This document shows, in pieces, positions 26,848-35,044 of a DNA stretch of 64,000 nt. The DNA is from Aphanothece saxicola GSE-SYN-MK-01-06B (lineage in GTDB: Bacteria; Cyanobacteriota; Cyanobacteriia; PCC-6307; Cyanobiaceae). The first letter of the stretch is position 1. The number at the start of each line of letters is the position of its first letter. A model generated the notes under the pieces. That model searched no databases and was not told the DNA's origin. It saw nothing but the letters and a program-made list of their open reading frames with translations. The position numbers were made by a program, and so were the translations under genes. The DNA lies in NCBI GenBank assembly GCA_019359745.1, contig JAHHGT010000004.1, forward strand, positions 124,001 through 188,000, read 5' to 3'.

Positions 26848-28433
26848 CAGAGGGTGACCGGATGGGCGGCCTGGATGCCGTTGATGTCGTGGATCACCGC
26901 CAGCAGGCTGGGGGGGATCGGGTCGTCCAGGCTCAGCACCATCACGGCGTCGCCGCGCACGATGCGGCGCCCCACCTGCATCGAGGCGATGTTGACGTTG
27001 TGCTCGCCGAGCAGGGAGCCCAGCTGGCCGATGATGCCGGGCATGTCCCGGTGGCGGGTGAAGAGCATGTGACGGCTTGGTGTCACGTTCACCGGGAATT
27101 CGTCGATGGTGGTGATGCGCAGTTCCCCGTCGGTGAACACCGCGCCGGTGACGCTGTGGTTGCCCCGGGGGCTGCGGGAGCTGAGCTGGAGCGAGCCACC
27201 GGCGAAGTCGCGGCTGGCATCGTCTTTCACCTCGAGCACGTGGATGCCGCGCTCCTTGGCTTCCAGGGTGGCGTTGACGTAGTTGATGCTGTCGCCCAGG
27301 GCGGCCGACAGGATGCCCTTGAGGGCGGCCACCACCAGGGGCTGGGCGGGATGGGAGGCGAACTCGCCCTGCAGCCGCACCTCCAGCTCGCTGATCTGGC
27401 CACTGGCCAGCTGGCTGAGCAGCAGGCCGAGGGTTTCGGCCAGCTGCAGATGGGGCTTGAGCAGCTCCATCACCTCGGGGGTCAGGCCGGGGATGTTCAC
27501 GGCGCTGCGGGCCGGCAGGCCGAGCAGCACGTCCCGGATCTGTTCCGCCACATCGATCGCCACGTTCTCCTGGGCTTCTTCCGTGGAGGCGCCGAGGTGG
27601 GGGGTGAGGATCAGCCGCTCCTTGACCAGGCGCAGCGGTGAATCGGCCGCCAGCGGTTCTTTGGCGTACACGTCGATCGCGGCACCGGCGATCACCCGGT
27701 TCTCGACGGCGTCGGCCAGGGCCTGTTCATCGATGATGCCGCCGCGGGCGCAGTTCACCAGCCGGGCCGTGGGTTTCATCGTGGCCAGCAGGGCCGCGTT
27801 GACCAGGTTCTCGGTGTCGGGCGTTCGGGGGAGGTGCAGGCTGACGTAGTCGGCTTCGGCGAACAGCTGGGGCAGGGGCAGCAGCCGCACCTGCAGCAGC
27901 TGGGCCCGCTCGGCGGAGATGAAGGGGTCGTAGGCGGCCACGTCCATGCCCAGGGCCCGGGCGACGCGGGCGACGTGGGAGCCGATCTTGCCGAGGCCCA
28001 CCACGCCCAGGGTTTTCTTGTAGAGCTCGTTGCCCACGTAGGTCTTGCGGTCCCAGCCTCCGGCCATGGTGCTGGCGTGGGCGTGGGGCACGTGCCGCGA
28101 CAGGGAGAGCATCAGCGCCAGGGCGTGCTCGGCGGCAGCGATCGTGTTGCCCTCCGGCGAATTCACAACGATCACGCCGCGCCGGGTGGCGGCGGGCACA
28201 TCGACGTTGTCGACGCCGACGCCGGCCCGGCCGATGATGCGCAACTTGGCGGCGGCTTCGATCACCTCAGCGGTCACCTGGGTGCCGGAGCGGATCATCA
28301 GGCCGTCGTAGTCGCCGATGCAGCCCACCAGCTGCTCCGGGCTCAGGCCCGTGCGCACGTCCACCTGGGCAACCTGGGAGAGGATGTCGATCCCCGCCTG
28401 GTCGATGGGATCAGAGACCAGAACCTTCGTCAT
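26847..28433 (-). CDS. serA: D-3-phosphoglycerate dehydrogenase
   Basis: SerA oxidises 3-phosphoglycerate in the first step of serine synthesis. The 528 residues fit the long form: substrate- and NAD-binding domains ('GRAGVGVDNVDVPAATRRGV', 'GVVGLGKIGSHVARVARALG', 'NCARGGIIDEQALADAV', 'LTPHLGASTEEAQENVA'), an intervening ASB domain and a C-terminal ACT domain ('FTRHRDMPGIIGQLGSLLGE'). The ACT domain suggests serine feedback. The ATG at 28433 ('MTKVLVSDPIDQAG') is used because the longer frame lies opposite the divergent gene. It overlaps prmA. Confidence 0.95.
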   Translation of the reverse strand: MTKVLVSDPIDQAGIDILSQVAQVDVRTGLSPEQLVGCIGDYDGLMIRSGTQVTAEVIEAAAKLRIIGRAGVGVDNVDVPAATRRGVIVVNSPEGNTIAAAEHALALMLSLSRHVPHAHASTMAGGWDRKTYVGNELYKKTLGVVGLGKIGSHVARVARALGMDVAAYDPFISAERAQLLQVRLLPLPQLFAEADYVSLHLPRTPDTENLVNAALLATMKPTARLVNCARGGIIDEQALADAVENRVIAGAAIDVYAKEPLAADSPLRLVKERLILTPHLGASTEEAQENVAIDVAEQIRDVLLGLPARSAVNIPGLTPEVMELLKPHLQLAETLGLLLSQLASGQISELEVRLQGEFASHPAQPLVVAALKGILSAALGDSINYVNATLEAKERGIHVLEVKDDASRDFAGGSLQLSSRSPRGNHSVTGAVFTDGELRITTIDEFPVNVTPSRHMLFTRHRDMPGIIGQLGSLLGEHNVNIASMQVGRRIVRGDAVMVLSLDDPIPPSLLAVIHDINGIQAAHPVTL

Positions 28434-28520
28434 GTCCGGCAGCGGTGCGTGGGGCGGGGGGAACGCCCCCAGGGGGGCAGGCCGGAGGTGCAGTGTAGAG
28501 AGCGGTGCGGAGACGAGCCC

Positions 28521-29024
28521 ATGTCCTTGAGTGTGGTGGTGGTGCTGGACGACCGTGATCGCCTGCAGGCGTTGCGGGAACGCTTGTTGGCGCTGCAGCC
28601 GGCCCCGACCCGCGTGCTGGCGATCGGCAGCGGTGAGGCGACCATGTCGGAGGTGGAGCGGCTCGATCCGGCCACGGCCCGGCGGCGGAGGCAGCAGTCG
28701 ATGGTCCGCTGGCTGCTGCCCTTCGGCTTCCTGGCGGGACTCACCTTCACCCAGATCACCGATCTGCACACGTTCAGCTTCGCCGGGGCCTACGGGGAGC
28801 CGCTGATCGGTGGCCTGCTGGGCATGGGTTCCGGCTGGATGGGCAGCTTCGCCGCCGCCGCCAGCGTCAGCTCCGAGGAGGACGACCGCATCCGCATCCT
28901 GCGCAACCGGCTCGACGAGGGCTGCTGGCTGCTGCTGCTGGAGGCCCCCGCCGGGAGCGAGATCCCCTGGACCACGATCCAGCTGGCACGACCGAAGGCG
29001 GTCGTGCGGTTGGACGACACCTGA
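28521..29024 (+). CDS. Unknown membrane-associated protein
   Basis: A 167-residue protein. Residues 1-60 look like a small alpha/beta domain ('SLSVVVVLDDRDRLQALRER'); two hydrophobic, Gly-rich stretches follow ('WLLPFGFLAGLTF' and 'PLIGGLLGMGSGWMGSFAAA'), and a short C-terminal cytosolic domain ends in 'KAVVRLDDT'. The Gly-rich pair resembles glycine-zipper membrane segments. The ATG at 28521 lies 87 bases from the divergent serA; the longer ORF-track frame is antisense to serA. The PSII S4 gene starts 11 bases later. No family is recognised. Confidence 0.72.
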   Translation: MSLSVVVVLDDRDRLQALRERLLALQPAPTRVLAIGSGEATMSEVERLDPATARRRRQQSMVRWLLPFGFLAGLTFTQITDLHTFSFAGAYGEPLIGGLLGMGSGWMGSFAAAASVSSEEDDRIRILRNRLDEGCWLLLLEAPAGSEIPWTTIQLARPKAVVRLDDT

Positions 29025-29035
29025 GCTCCTGGCCC

Positions 29036-29809
29036 ATGCTTCCACGACGGGACCTGCTGGAGGGAACGCGCCACCCGGAGGCCCTCGGCGGCCTGTTCGG
29101 CCTGGCGGAAACGGCCCTGCGCACCTGGGAGCCCCAGGTGAGTGGATTTCTGGACGCCGCTGTGTGGGAGGAGGCCGAGGCCAGGCTCGGTGCCCTCAGC
29201 GAGCTGAGCCTCGCGAGTGACGGCGGCCACCCCGGCGCCGAACGTCGCTGCCTGCTGCTGGGACGGGTGGGTCAGGAGCCCGTTGCCCCCGCCCTGATGG
29301 GGCTGGAGATCAGCGGCAACTTTCTGTTCGATCCCGCCTCCGCTGCCGACATGCTCGAGGGGCTGGCCCGCTCGGGTGCCAGCGCGGCGGAGTGGGGCGA
29401 CCTGTGGCTGCGGGGCGATCGGGGCGCCCAGGCCATCGTCACGGCGGCCCTGGCCGGCAGGCTGGATGGGGGCGAGGGCCTGGTGCGCACGGTGCCGGTG
29501 CGCTTCGAGGCCCGCCCCATCGACGGGCTGCAGCTGCCGGCCCGACGCCTGCCCCGCCAGCTGACCACGGTGGAAGCCTCCCTGCGGCTGGACGCCCTGG
29601 CGTCCGCGGGTTTCGGCCTGTCCCGCAACCGCATGGCCACCCTGATTCGCCAGGGGGCCGTGCGCATCGACTGGACCGTGGTCAGCAGCCCCAGCCAGCC
29701 ATTGGCGGTGGGGTCGCGGGTGCAGCTGGAGGGGCGGGGCGAGCTGGAGGTGCTGGCCATCGATCCCACCAAGCGGGAGCGCTTTCGAATCCGGATGGAG
29801 CGCCATTGA
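29036..29809 (+). CDS. Photosystem II S4-domain protein
   Basis: A 257-residue YlmH-like protein of the cyanobacterial/plant 'PSII S4 domain' family. The N-terminal part is helical ('LPRRDLLEGTRHPEALGGLF'), a central alpha/beta region contains 'ALMGLEISGNFLFD', and the C-terminus is an S4 RNA-binding domain ('LDALASAGFGLSRNRMATLI', 'QGAVRIDWTVVSSPSQPLAV'). S4 domains bind structured RNA; the link to photosystem II comes from family naming rather than from this sequence. It follows the unknown membrane gene closely, probably in one transcript. Confidence 0.88.
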   Translation: MLPRRDLLEGTRHPEALGGLFGLAETALRTWEPQVSGFLDAAVWEEAEARLGALSELSLASDGGHPGAERRCLLLGRVGQEPVAPALMGLEISGNFLFDPASAADMLEGLARSGASAAEWGDLWLRGDRGAQAIVTAALAGRLDGGEGLVRTVPVRFEARPIDGLQLPARRLPRQLTTVEASLRLDALASAGFGLSRNRMATLIRQGAVRIDWTVVSSPSQPLAVGSRVQLEGRGELEVLAIDPTKRERFRIRMERH

Positions 29810-29876
29810 GGTCCCGGGCCCCAAGTTGACAGGAGGGAAGGCCGGCGAGTAGGAAAAGCCGTAGGAAGAAGCGGAT

Positions 29877-29895
29877 CCAACGGTGTTCCCGTTGG
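29877..29895. repeat. Hairpin upstream of tRNA-Val
   Basis: CCAACGG-TGTTC-CCGTTGG is a perfect 7-bp inverted repeat in the 165-base gap between the PSII S4 gene and tRNA-Val. It has no T-run, so it does not look like a simple terminator. Confidence 0.5.
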
Positions 29896-29915
29896 CGAAG
29901 TTGCGACAAACCATG

Positions 29916-29937
29916 CCTTTCGATTTTCATCGAAAGG
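29916..29937. repeat. Second hairpin upstream of tRNA-Val
   Basis: CCTTTCGAT-TTTC-ATCGAAAGG is a perfect 9-bp inverted repeat with a 4-base loop, 21 bases after the first hairpin and 37 bases before the tRNA. No T-run follows in either direction. It could be part of an RNA structure, a processing signal or a protein-binding palindrome. Confidence 0.6.
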
Positions 29938-29974
29938 ACTGTCGATTTCCCCACACCTCGGTGATCCCGGCAAC

Positions 29975-30046
29975 GGGCGATTAGCTCAGAGGTAGAGCAC
30001 TACCTTGACACGGTAGGAGTCACTGGTTCGATTCCAGTATCGCCCA
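29975..30046 (+). tRNA. tRNA-Val (anticodon GAC)
   Basis: The 72-base sequence folds as a standard cloverleaf. The acceptor stem is GGGCGAT/ATCGCCC with discriminator A, the D stem GCTC/GAGC, the anticodon stem CTACC/GGTAG with loop TTGACAC (anticodon GAC), and the T arm ACTGG-TTCGATT-CCAGT. CCA is not encoded. GAC reads GTC and GTT valine codons. Confidence 0.97.
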
Positions 30047-30143
30047 TCTTCAGTTCACTTCATTGCTCGCGAATCGGGCTCGGTTCGGTTCGGCGTGCGC
30101 TTCGCTGCTACCCTCGGCCGATCGTGCCCGTGAGCCTGCCAGC

Positions 30144-31550
30144 GTGAGCCCCACCAAGGCCGATCCACCCCTGTCCTGCATGGTGGTGGTGGGCCTCGGA
30201 AGATCGGGACTGGGGGCTGCCCGCTTGCTGCATGCCCGCGGTGAAGCGGTTGTGGTGATCGAAAGTGGCGACTCCCCGGAGCTTCGGGCCCGGGCCGCCG
30301 AACTGGAAAGGGAGGCCATCGCGGCGCGCCTGGGGGTGCCCCTCAGCGTCGAGGCGTTCCAGGCCCTGCCGCTGCCGCCGTCCGTGGTGGTGGTGAGTCC
30401 GGGGATCGCCTGGAACCATCCGGTGCTGGAGGAGCTGCGCGGCCAGGGGGTGCAGGTGCAGGGAGAGATCGTGCCCGCCTGGCAGGCCAGCCGGGACGTG
30501 CCCTGGATCGGCATCACCGGCACCAATGGCAAGACCACCGTCACCTGCCTGGTGCACCACCTGCTGGAGCAGGGCGGCAAGGATGCACCGCTCTGCGGCA
30601 ATGTCGGCATCTCCGCCGCCGAGGTGGTGCTGCAGCGGCGCCTGGAGCAGGGCCCCCGTCCCGACTGGCTGGTGGTGGAACTGAGCAGCTACCAGCTGGA
30701 GGCTGCCCCGGCCGTCGCCCCCGCCATCGGCGTCTGGACCACCCTGACCCCCGACCACCTCGAGCGCCACGGCACCCTGGCCGCCTATCGGGCCATCAAG
30801 CGGCGCCTGCTGGAGCAGTCACGCCGGCGCATCCTCAATGCCGACGATCCCGACCTGCGACGCCACGCCGACACCTGGGATCACGCTGACTGGATCACCG
30901 CCGGTCCCAGGGAGGCCTTGCCGGCCGGGATCGACCCGCTGCTCTGGATCGATGCGAGCGATCAGGTGCAGGGGCGCCAGGGTCCCCTGTTCCCCGCCAG
31001 TGCCCTGGCGATGCCCGGGGCTCACAACCGCCAGAACCTGCTGCTGGCGGTGGCGGTGGGACTCCATGCCGGACTGGAGCCGGCGGCGATGGAGGCCGCC
31101 TGCCGCTGCTTCCCCGGCGTTCCGCACCGGCTGGAGCGCCTGCGCCAGCGGAACGGGATCACCTGGTTCAACGACAGCAAGGCCACCAATTACGACGCCG
31201 CCGAGGTGGCCCTGCGGGCCCTGGAGGGTCCCTTGGTGGTGCTGGCCGGAGGTCAGTCGAAGCAGGGGGATGCGGCGGCCTGGCTGGAGCAGCTTCAGTT
31301 GCGGGCGGCGGCGGTGGTGCTCTACGGCGCGGCCCGGGAAGAATTCACCGGCCTCCTGCAAACCAGCGGTTTCGGTGGTGTGGTGCGGCAGGTGGAGGAT
31401 CTGCAGGCTGCGGTGGCCCTGGCCGCCAGCCTCGCTCCGGAGCTCGACTGCCAGGGGGTGTTGCTGTCCCCGGCCTGTGCCAGCTTCGATCAATACGCCA
31501 GTTTCGAAGCCCGCGGCGACCACTTCCGCCGGCTGGTGCTGGCCCTCTGA
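30144..31550 (+). CDS. murD: UDP-N-acetylmuramoylalanine-D-glutamate ligase
   Basis: MurD adds D-glutamate to UDP-MurNAc-L-Ala in peptidoglycan precursor synthesis. The 468-residue protein shows 'VVVGLGRSGLGAARLLHARG' in the N-terminal nucleotide-binding domain, the ATP-binding 'GITGTNGKTTVTCLVHHLLE', 'LVVELSSYQLEAAP' and 'WFNDSKATNYDAAEVAL'. I chose the GTG at 30144 ('SPTKADPPLSC'); the ATG at 30180 directly before 'VVVGLG' is possible and the ORF-track start at 30063 adds unlikely residues. It lies just after tRNA-Val and before the EVE gene. Confidence 0.94.
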   Translation: MSPTKADPPLSCMVVVGLGRSGLGAARLLHARGEAVVVIESGDSPELRARAAELEREAIAARLGVPLSVEAFQALPLPPSVVVVSPGIAWNHPVLEELRGQGVQVQGEIVPAWQASRDVPWIGITGTNGKTTVTCLVHHLLEQGGKDAPLCGNVGISAAEVVLQRRLEQGPRPDWLVVELSSYQLEAAPAVAPAIGVWTTLTPDHLERHGTLAAYRAIKRRLLEQSRRRILNADDPDLRRHADTWDHADWITAGPREALPAGIDPLLWIDASDQVQGRQGPLFPASALAMPGAHNRQNLLLAVAVGLHAGLEPAAMEAACRCFPGVPHRLERLRQRNGITWFNDSKATNYDAAEVALRALEGPLVVLAGGQSKQGDAAAWLEQLQLRAAAVVLYGAAREEFTGLLQTSGFGGVVRQVEDLQAAVALAASLAPELDCQGVLLSPACASFDQYASFEARGDHFRRLVLAL

Positions 31551-31562
31551 AACCGAACATCC

Positions 31563-32030
31563 ATGGCCTGGTGGTTGATGAAAAGCGAGCCGGATGTCTA
31601 CGGCATCCAGCATCTGCAAGCGGAGGGCACCACCCTCTGGGACGGGATCCGCAACTACCAGGCCCGCAACTTCATGCGCGCGATGCAGATCGGTGATCGC
31701 GTCTTCTTTTACCACTCCAATGTCAGCCCCCCCGGCATCGTCGGCCTGATGGAGGTGATCGAAACGGGGCTGGTGGATCCCAGCCAGTTCGATCCCACGT
31801 CCAAGTACTTCGATCCGGCCTCCAAGCCGGAGGCCCCGCGCTGGGACTGTGCCCGTCTCGCCTATCGCGCCACCTTCCCGGCGATGCTCAGCCTCGATGC
31901 CCTGCGGGAGCATTTCTCGGTGGAGGATCTGGTGGTGGTACGCCGGGGCAACCGCCTCTCGATCCTGCCGGTGGCAGACGCCAGCGCCGCGCGGATCTTC
32001 AGCCTGCTGGGGGTGGCGCCGGACGCCTGA
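31563..32030 (+). CDS. EVE-domain protein
   Basis: A 155-residue single-domain protein of the EVE family, a PUA-like fold. Diagnostic segments are 'WWLMKSEPDVYGIQHLQAEG', 'LWDGIRNYQARNFMRAMQIG', 'DRVFFYHSNVSPPGIVGLME' and the aromatic-cage region around 'KYFDPASKPEAPRWDCARL'. Related domains bind modified bases in DNA or RNA (YTH, thymocyte nuclear protein 1). It starts 12 bases after murD, so the two are probably co-transcribed; no functional link is obvious. Confidence 0.92.
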   Translation: MAWWLMKSEPDVYGIQHLQAEGTTLWDGIRNYQARNFMRAMQIGDRVFFYHSNVSPPGIVGLMEVIETGLVDPSQFDPTSKYFDPASKPEAPRWDCARLAYRATFPAMLSLDALREHFSVEDLVVVRRGNRLSILPVADASAARIFSLLGVAPDA

Positions 32031-32046
32031 GGCGCCCCAGGCCAGC

Positions 32047-32313
32047 TCAGGCCGCTGGCGCCGAGAACGCCTGATGGCCTGGAAACAGGTTGGCCAGGTA
32101 GCAGCGGGTCACCCCCCGGTTGCGGATGCCGTTCTGCACCAGAAAGCCCGCCAGGGCTGCCTGGAACAGCCGGTACTGGTCCCAGTTGGGGTGGCGCTCA
32201 ATGAACTGCCGCATGGCCTCCAGCAGCGGTTCGGGCACCTCGGCCCGCAGGCTCACCAGCGACTCGGCCCCATCCAACGGCAGGGATTTCAGGCGGGCCA
32301 TTGCGGACTCCAT
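32047..32313 (-). CDS. DUF2811 family protein
   Basis: An 88-residue cyanobacterial protein of unknown function. The conserved core reads 'VSLRAEVPEPLLEAMRQFIE', 'RHPNWDQYRLFQAALAGFLV' and 'QNGIRNRGVTRCYLANLF', matching the DUF2811 pattern (ExP.. hPNWDQ.. FLLQNG). An alternative start is the Met four codons in ('MARLKSLP'). The family resembles small helical DNA-associated or regulatory proteins but has no assigned role. It converges on the EVE gene with a 16-base gap; 282 bases without a supported gene lie upstream. Confidence 0.82.
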   Translation of the reverse strand: MESAMARLKSLPLDGAESLVSLRAEVPEPLLEAMRQFIERHPNWDQYRLFQAALAGFLVQNGIRNRGVTRCYLANLFPGHQAFSAPAA

Positions 32314-32595
32314 GCAGCGCGTCAGCTACTTCTCCACACCGAAGGGGGAACGTCAAACGGCCCCGGTTGAAGCGACAGCGGCCTGGTCCCAGACTGAGAC
32401 ACAAGCTCTTGCAGGGCCTTCAGGCCGTCGCAGGCCCCGTCAGCCCGCCGCCGCTGCGGCGGCCGTGAATTGTCAAGCCATGGCGGCGGCCCGTGCGGCT
32501 TCTCCCCAATCGCGACCAGTGACCAGCGTTTGAAGGGGGCCTCCTGGGGAGAAACGGTGCAAAACAGCGGTGGCGGCTGGGGAATCCAGCAACGA

Positions 32596-33021
32596 TCAAC
32601 AATCCTGATTCCCGCCACTCGGCTCAGCCGGTCTCAGGCGCTCGAGTGCCGCGGCGAAGGCGGCGCTGGCGGCGGCCGTCCAGCCCCCTTCCATCCCCCG
32701 CGATCCGGGCTCCGGGGTGAGCACCAGTTGCAGCGACCAGCTGCCGCGATCCCCCCGCAGGCCCAGCCACAGCGACCCGCCGGCGTCGGAGTGGGCATCG
32801 CCGATCGGCAACTCCAGCTCGATGTCGATGGCCTCTTCCGCCATCAGGGTGCCGGCGAGGGCGACGTGCTGCGCGGTGAGGCGTTCGCTGGCCCGTTGCA
32901 GGGCGAGCAGCTCGGCGCCGGTCAGTTCGCAGGCCCAGCCCTCTCCCCCGATCAGGGCGGTGTAGGGGCTGCGGGAGGGATCCACCACCAGCCGCCAGCC
33001 CTGGCCTTCGCCGATCTCCAC
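32596..33021 (-). CDS. DUF1818 family protein
   Basis: A 141-residue cyanobacterial conserved protein. The core 'GEGQGWRLVVDPSRSPYTAL', 'IGGEGWACELTGAELLALQR' and the late 'GSWSLQLVLTPEPGSRGMEG' match the DUF1818 family, found mostly in cyanobacteria and plastid-bearing lineages. The ORF-track start is a GTG. Function is unknown. It lies 22 bases downstream of rpoZ on the same strand, a pairing seen in many picocyanobacteria, which suggests co-transcription with the polymerase omega subunit. Confidence 0.82.
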   Translation of the reverse strand: MEIGEGQGWRLVVDPSRSPYTALIGGEGWACELTGAELLALQRASERLTAQHVALAGTLMAEEAIDIELELPIGDAHSDAGGSLWLGLRGDRGSWSLQLVLTPEPGSRGMEGGWTAAASAAFAAALERLRPAEPSGGNQDC

Positions 33022-33043
33022 AGCAGGCTGGAGGGGCCCCGGG

Positions 33044-33271
33044 TCAGCCGGGAAGCAGGTCGGGCTGGTCCTGTTCGTCGCTGAGTTCGACGATCGCCCG
33101 TTGCACGGGTTTGATCATCGAATCATCGAGCAGGCCGTCAAAATCGTCGAAGCGGCGTTGCTTGGCCCGAAAAGCGATGCGAACGGTGGTCAGGTAGCGG
33201 TTGCTGGAGTGCCGAATCAGGCTCTCTCCTCTCTGGGCCAGCTCCTTGGCGTTGAGTTCGCTGCTTGGCAT
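33044..33271 (-). CDS. rpoZ: RNA polymerase omega subunit
   Basis: RpoZ supports RNA polymerase assembly by binding the beta' subunit. The 75-residue protein is the short cyanobacterial form: '[20 protein letters not shown]' and '[20 protein letters not shown]' are the conserved blocks, followed by an acidic tail ('[16 protein letters not shown]'). It is divergent from the Hsp70-like gene with a 119-base gap and upstream of the DUF1818 gene. Confidence 0.93.
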   Translation of the reverse strand: MPSSELNAKELAQRGESLIRHSSNRYLTTVRIAFRAKQRRFDDFDGLLDDSMIKPVQRAIVELSDEQDQPDLLPG

Positions 33272-33390
33272 ACGGACCTGATCATCAATCGCAACAGCCT
33301 AGTTCAGCCCCCCGTACGCCGTTCTTCCCTGGCCACGGCCTAGAAGGGGGCCAACCGTGCCCCTGCGCCAACTCCACACCCTTCCGACCC

Positions 33391-34944
33391 ATGCCCGGCA
33401 CCCTCGCCATCGACCTGGGCAGCAGCACCACCGTCGTGGCCTGGCAGGACAGCCAGGGACCCCCCGGGCTGCTGCCCCTGCCCCCCTACAGCTGCGGGGA
33501 TCCCTGCGTGGTGCCCAGCCTGCTGTGGCTGGAGAGCCCTGGGGCCGAACGGCCCCTCATCGGTCGCCAGGTGCTGGAGGCGGCCCTGGCCGATGGCGAC
33601 CATCCCGGCCTCTGCCGTGATTTCAAGCGCCACATCGGGGCCCCGGCGACGGGCCCATCGCCGGGCTGGCTCACCGCCGAGCGGGCCGGTGCCTTGCTGC
33701 TGCAGGGGCTCTGGCGGGCTCTGCCGCCGGAGCTGGTGCCGGAGCGGCTGGTGCTCACCGCCCCGATCGAGACCTACCGGGGCTACCGGGCCTGGTTGCA
33801 GCGGGCCAGCGGCGATCTGGCGGTGCCGGAGCTGGCGCTGGTGGATGAACCCACCGCCGCCGCCATCGGTGCCGGCCTGCCCCCCGGCAGTCGGGTGCTG
33901 GTGGTGGACATGGGCGGTGGCACGATCGACCTCTCCCTGGTGGCCCTGGAGGGCGGTGAGGGGCGGGCCGCCCCGATCGCCCAGCTGCTGCGCTTCGCGG
34001 GCCGGGATCTGACCCGCAGCACCCAGACCCTGCGCTGTGCCCGGGTGATCGGCAAGGCGGGTGTAGCCCTCGGTGGTCGGGACATCGACCGCTGGATCGC
34101 GGCCCACCTCTGCCCGGACGCTTCCGTTGACGGCGCCCTGCTGCAGCTCGCCGAGCGCCTCAAGTGCCAGCTCAGCGTTGCCCCCGAGGCCCTGCAGATC
34201 CAGGCGACGGGGGGATCCTTGCGCGAACTGACCCTGAGCCGGCCGGCCTTCGAGCGGCTGCTGCAGGAGCGGGGGCTGCTGCAGCTGCTCGATGGCCTGC
34301 TGGAGACGGTGCTGGCGGCGGCCCGCCGCGAGGGGCTGGGCCTGGCCGCCATCGATGCGGTGCTGCCGGTGGGGGGCAGCAGCCGCATCCCCCTGATCCG
34401 CCAGTGGCTGGAGAGCCGCTGTCCAGGCGTGCCCCTGCGCGGCGAGCGGCCCGTGGAGGCCGTGGCCCTGGGGGCCCTCGCCCTGACGCCCGGCGTGCGG
34501 GTGCGGGACGTGCTGGCCCGCGGCGTGTCGCTGCGCTGCTGGGACCGGCGCAGTGCTTGCCACCGCTGGCATCCCCTGTTCATGGCGGGCCAGAGCTGGC
34601 CCACCGACCAGCCCCTGGAGCTGGTGCTGGCCTGCAGCCGTGATGGCCAGGAACAGCTGGAGCTGGTGCTGGGGGAGCCCCTGCCGGAGGAGCGGGCCGA
34701 AGTGGTGTTTGAAGGGGGGCTGCCGGTGCTGCGGGAGCGGCCGGCGGGGGCGGCCCCGGTGCGGCCCTGGTCCACGCCAGCGCTGGCCATCCCCCTGGCC
34801 TCCCCTGGTCGGCGGGGCGTCGACCGGCTGCGCCTGCGGTTCTCCATTGATGCCGAGGCCCAGCTCCTGGTGGACAGCGACGATCTGGAGGCCCCTGCAG
34901 GAGCCGACCGCCCGAGCCCCCAACGCCTCGGCCCGGTGCGCTGA
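33391..34944 (+). CDS. Atypical Hsp70-family protein
   Basis: A 517-residue protein with a full Hsp70/actin-type ATPase domain: phosphate 1 'LAIDLGSSTTVVAWQ', phosphate 2 'LVVDMGGGTIDLSLVALEGG', adenosine 'VLPVGGSSRIPLIRQWLESR' and 'VDEPTAAAIGAGL'. Only about 130 residues follow and these look like a reduced beta-type substrate domain; the helical lid of DnaK is missing. It is therefore a divergent Hsp70, not the housekeeping DnaK. The ATG at 33391 fits the family. The next gene, an unknown membrane-anchored protein, lies 100 bases downstream and may form a pair with it. Confidence 0.87.
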   Translation: MPGTLAIDLGSSTTVVAWQDSQGPPGLLPLPPYSCGDPCVVPSLLWLESPGAERPLIGRQVLEAALADGDHPGLCRDFKRHIGAPATGPSPGWLTAERAGALLLQGLWRALPPELVPERLVLTAPIETYRGYRAWLQRASGDLAVPELALVDEPTAAAIGAGLPPGSRVLVVDMGGGTIDLSLVALEGGEGRAAPIAQLLRFAGRDLTRSTQTLRCARVIGKAGVALGGRDIDRWIAAHLCPDASVDGALLQLAERLKCQLSVAPEALQIQATGGSLRELTLSRPAFERLLQERGLLQLLDGLLETVLAAARREGLGLAAIDAVLPVGGSSRIPLIRQWLESRCPGVPLRGERPVEAVALGALALTPGVRVRDVLARGVSLRCWDRRSACHRWHPLFMAGQSWPTDQPLELVLACSRDGQEQLELVLGEPLPEERAEVVFEGGLPVLRERPAGAAPVRPWSTPALAIPLASPGRRGVDRLRLRFSIDAEAQLLVDSDDLEAPAGADRPSPQRLGPVR

Positions 34945-35044
34945 CGGTCAGGGACGGTGGACGCCGACCAGGCTGCCCCTGGGACCGGGCGCCGGTGGCC
35001 GCCGTTGCATACAAAGGAGAGAGATCCGCCCCGCTGTCCCCCCC

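Noticed and set aside
29682-29954. 90-codon minus-strand ORF before tRNA-Val
   Set aside because: Overlaps the S4 gene end and both hairpins; no family features.
32314-32595. Gap between the DUF2811 and DUF1818 genes, with ORF 32322-32618
   Set aside because: The ORFs here run into DUF1818 or have no recognisable product; I see no gene, RNA or clear regulatory site.
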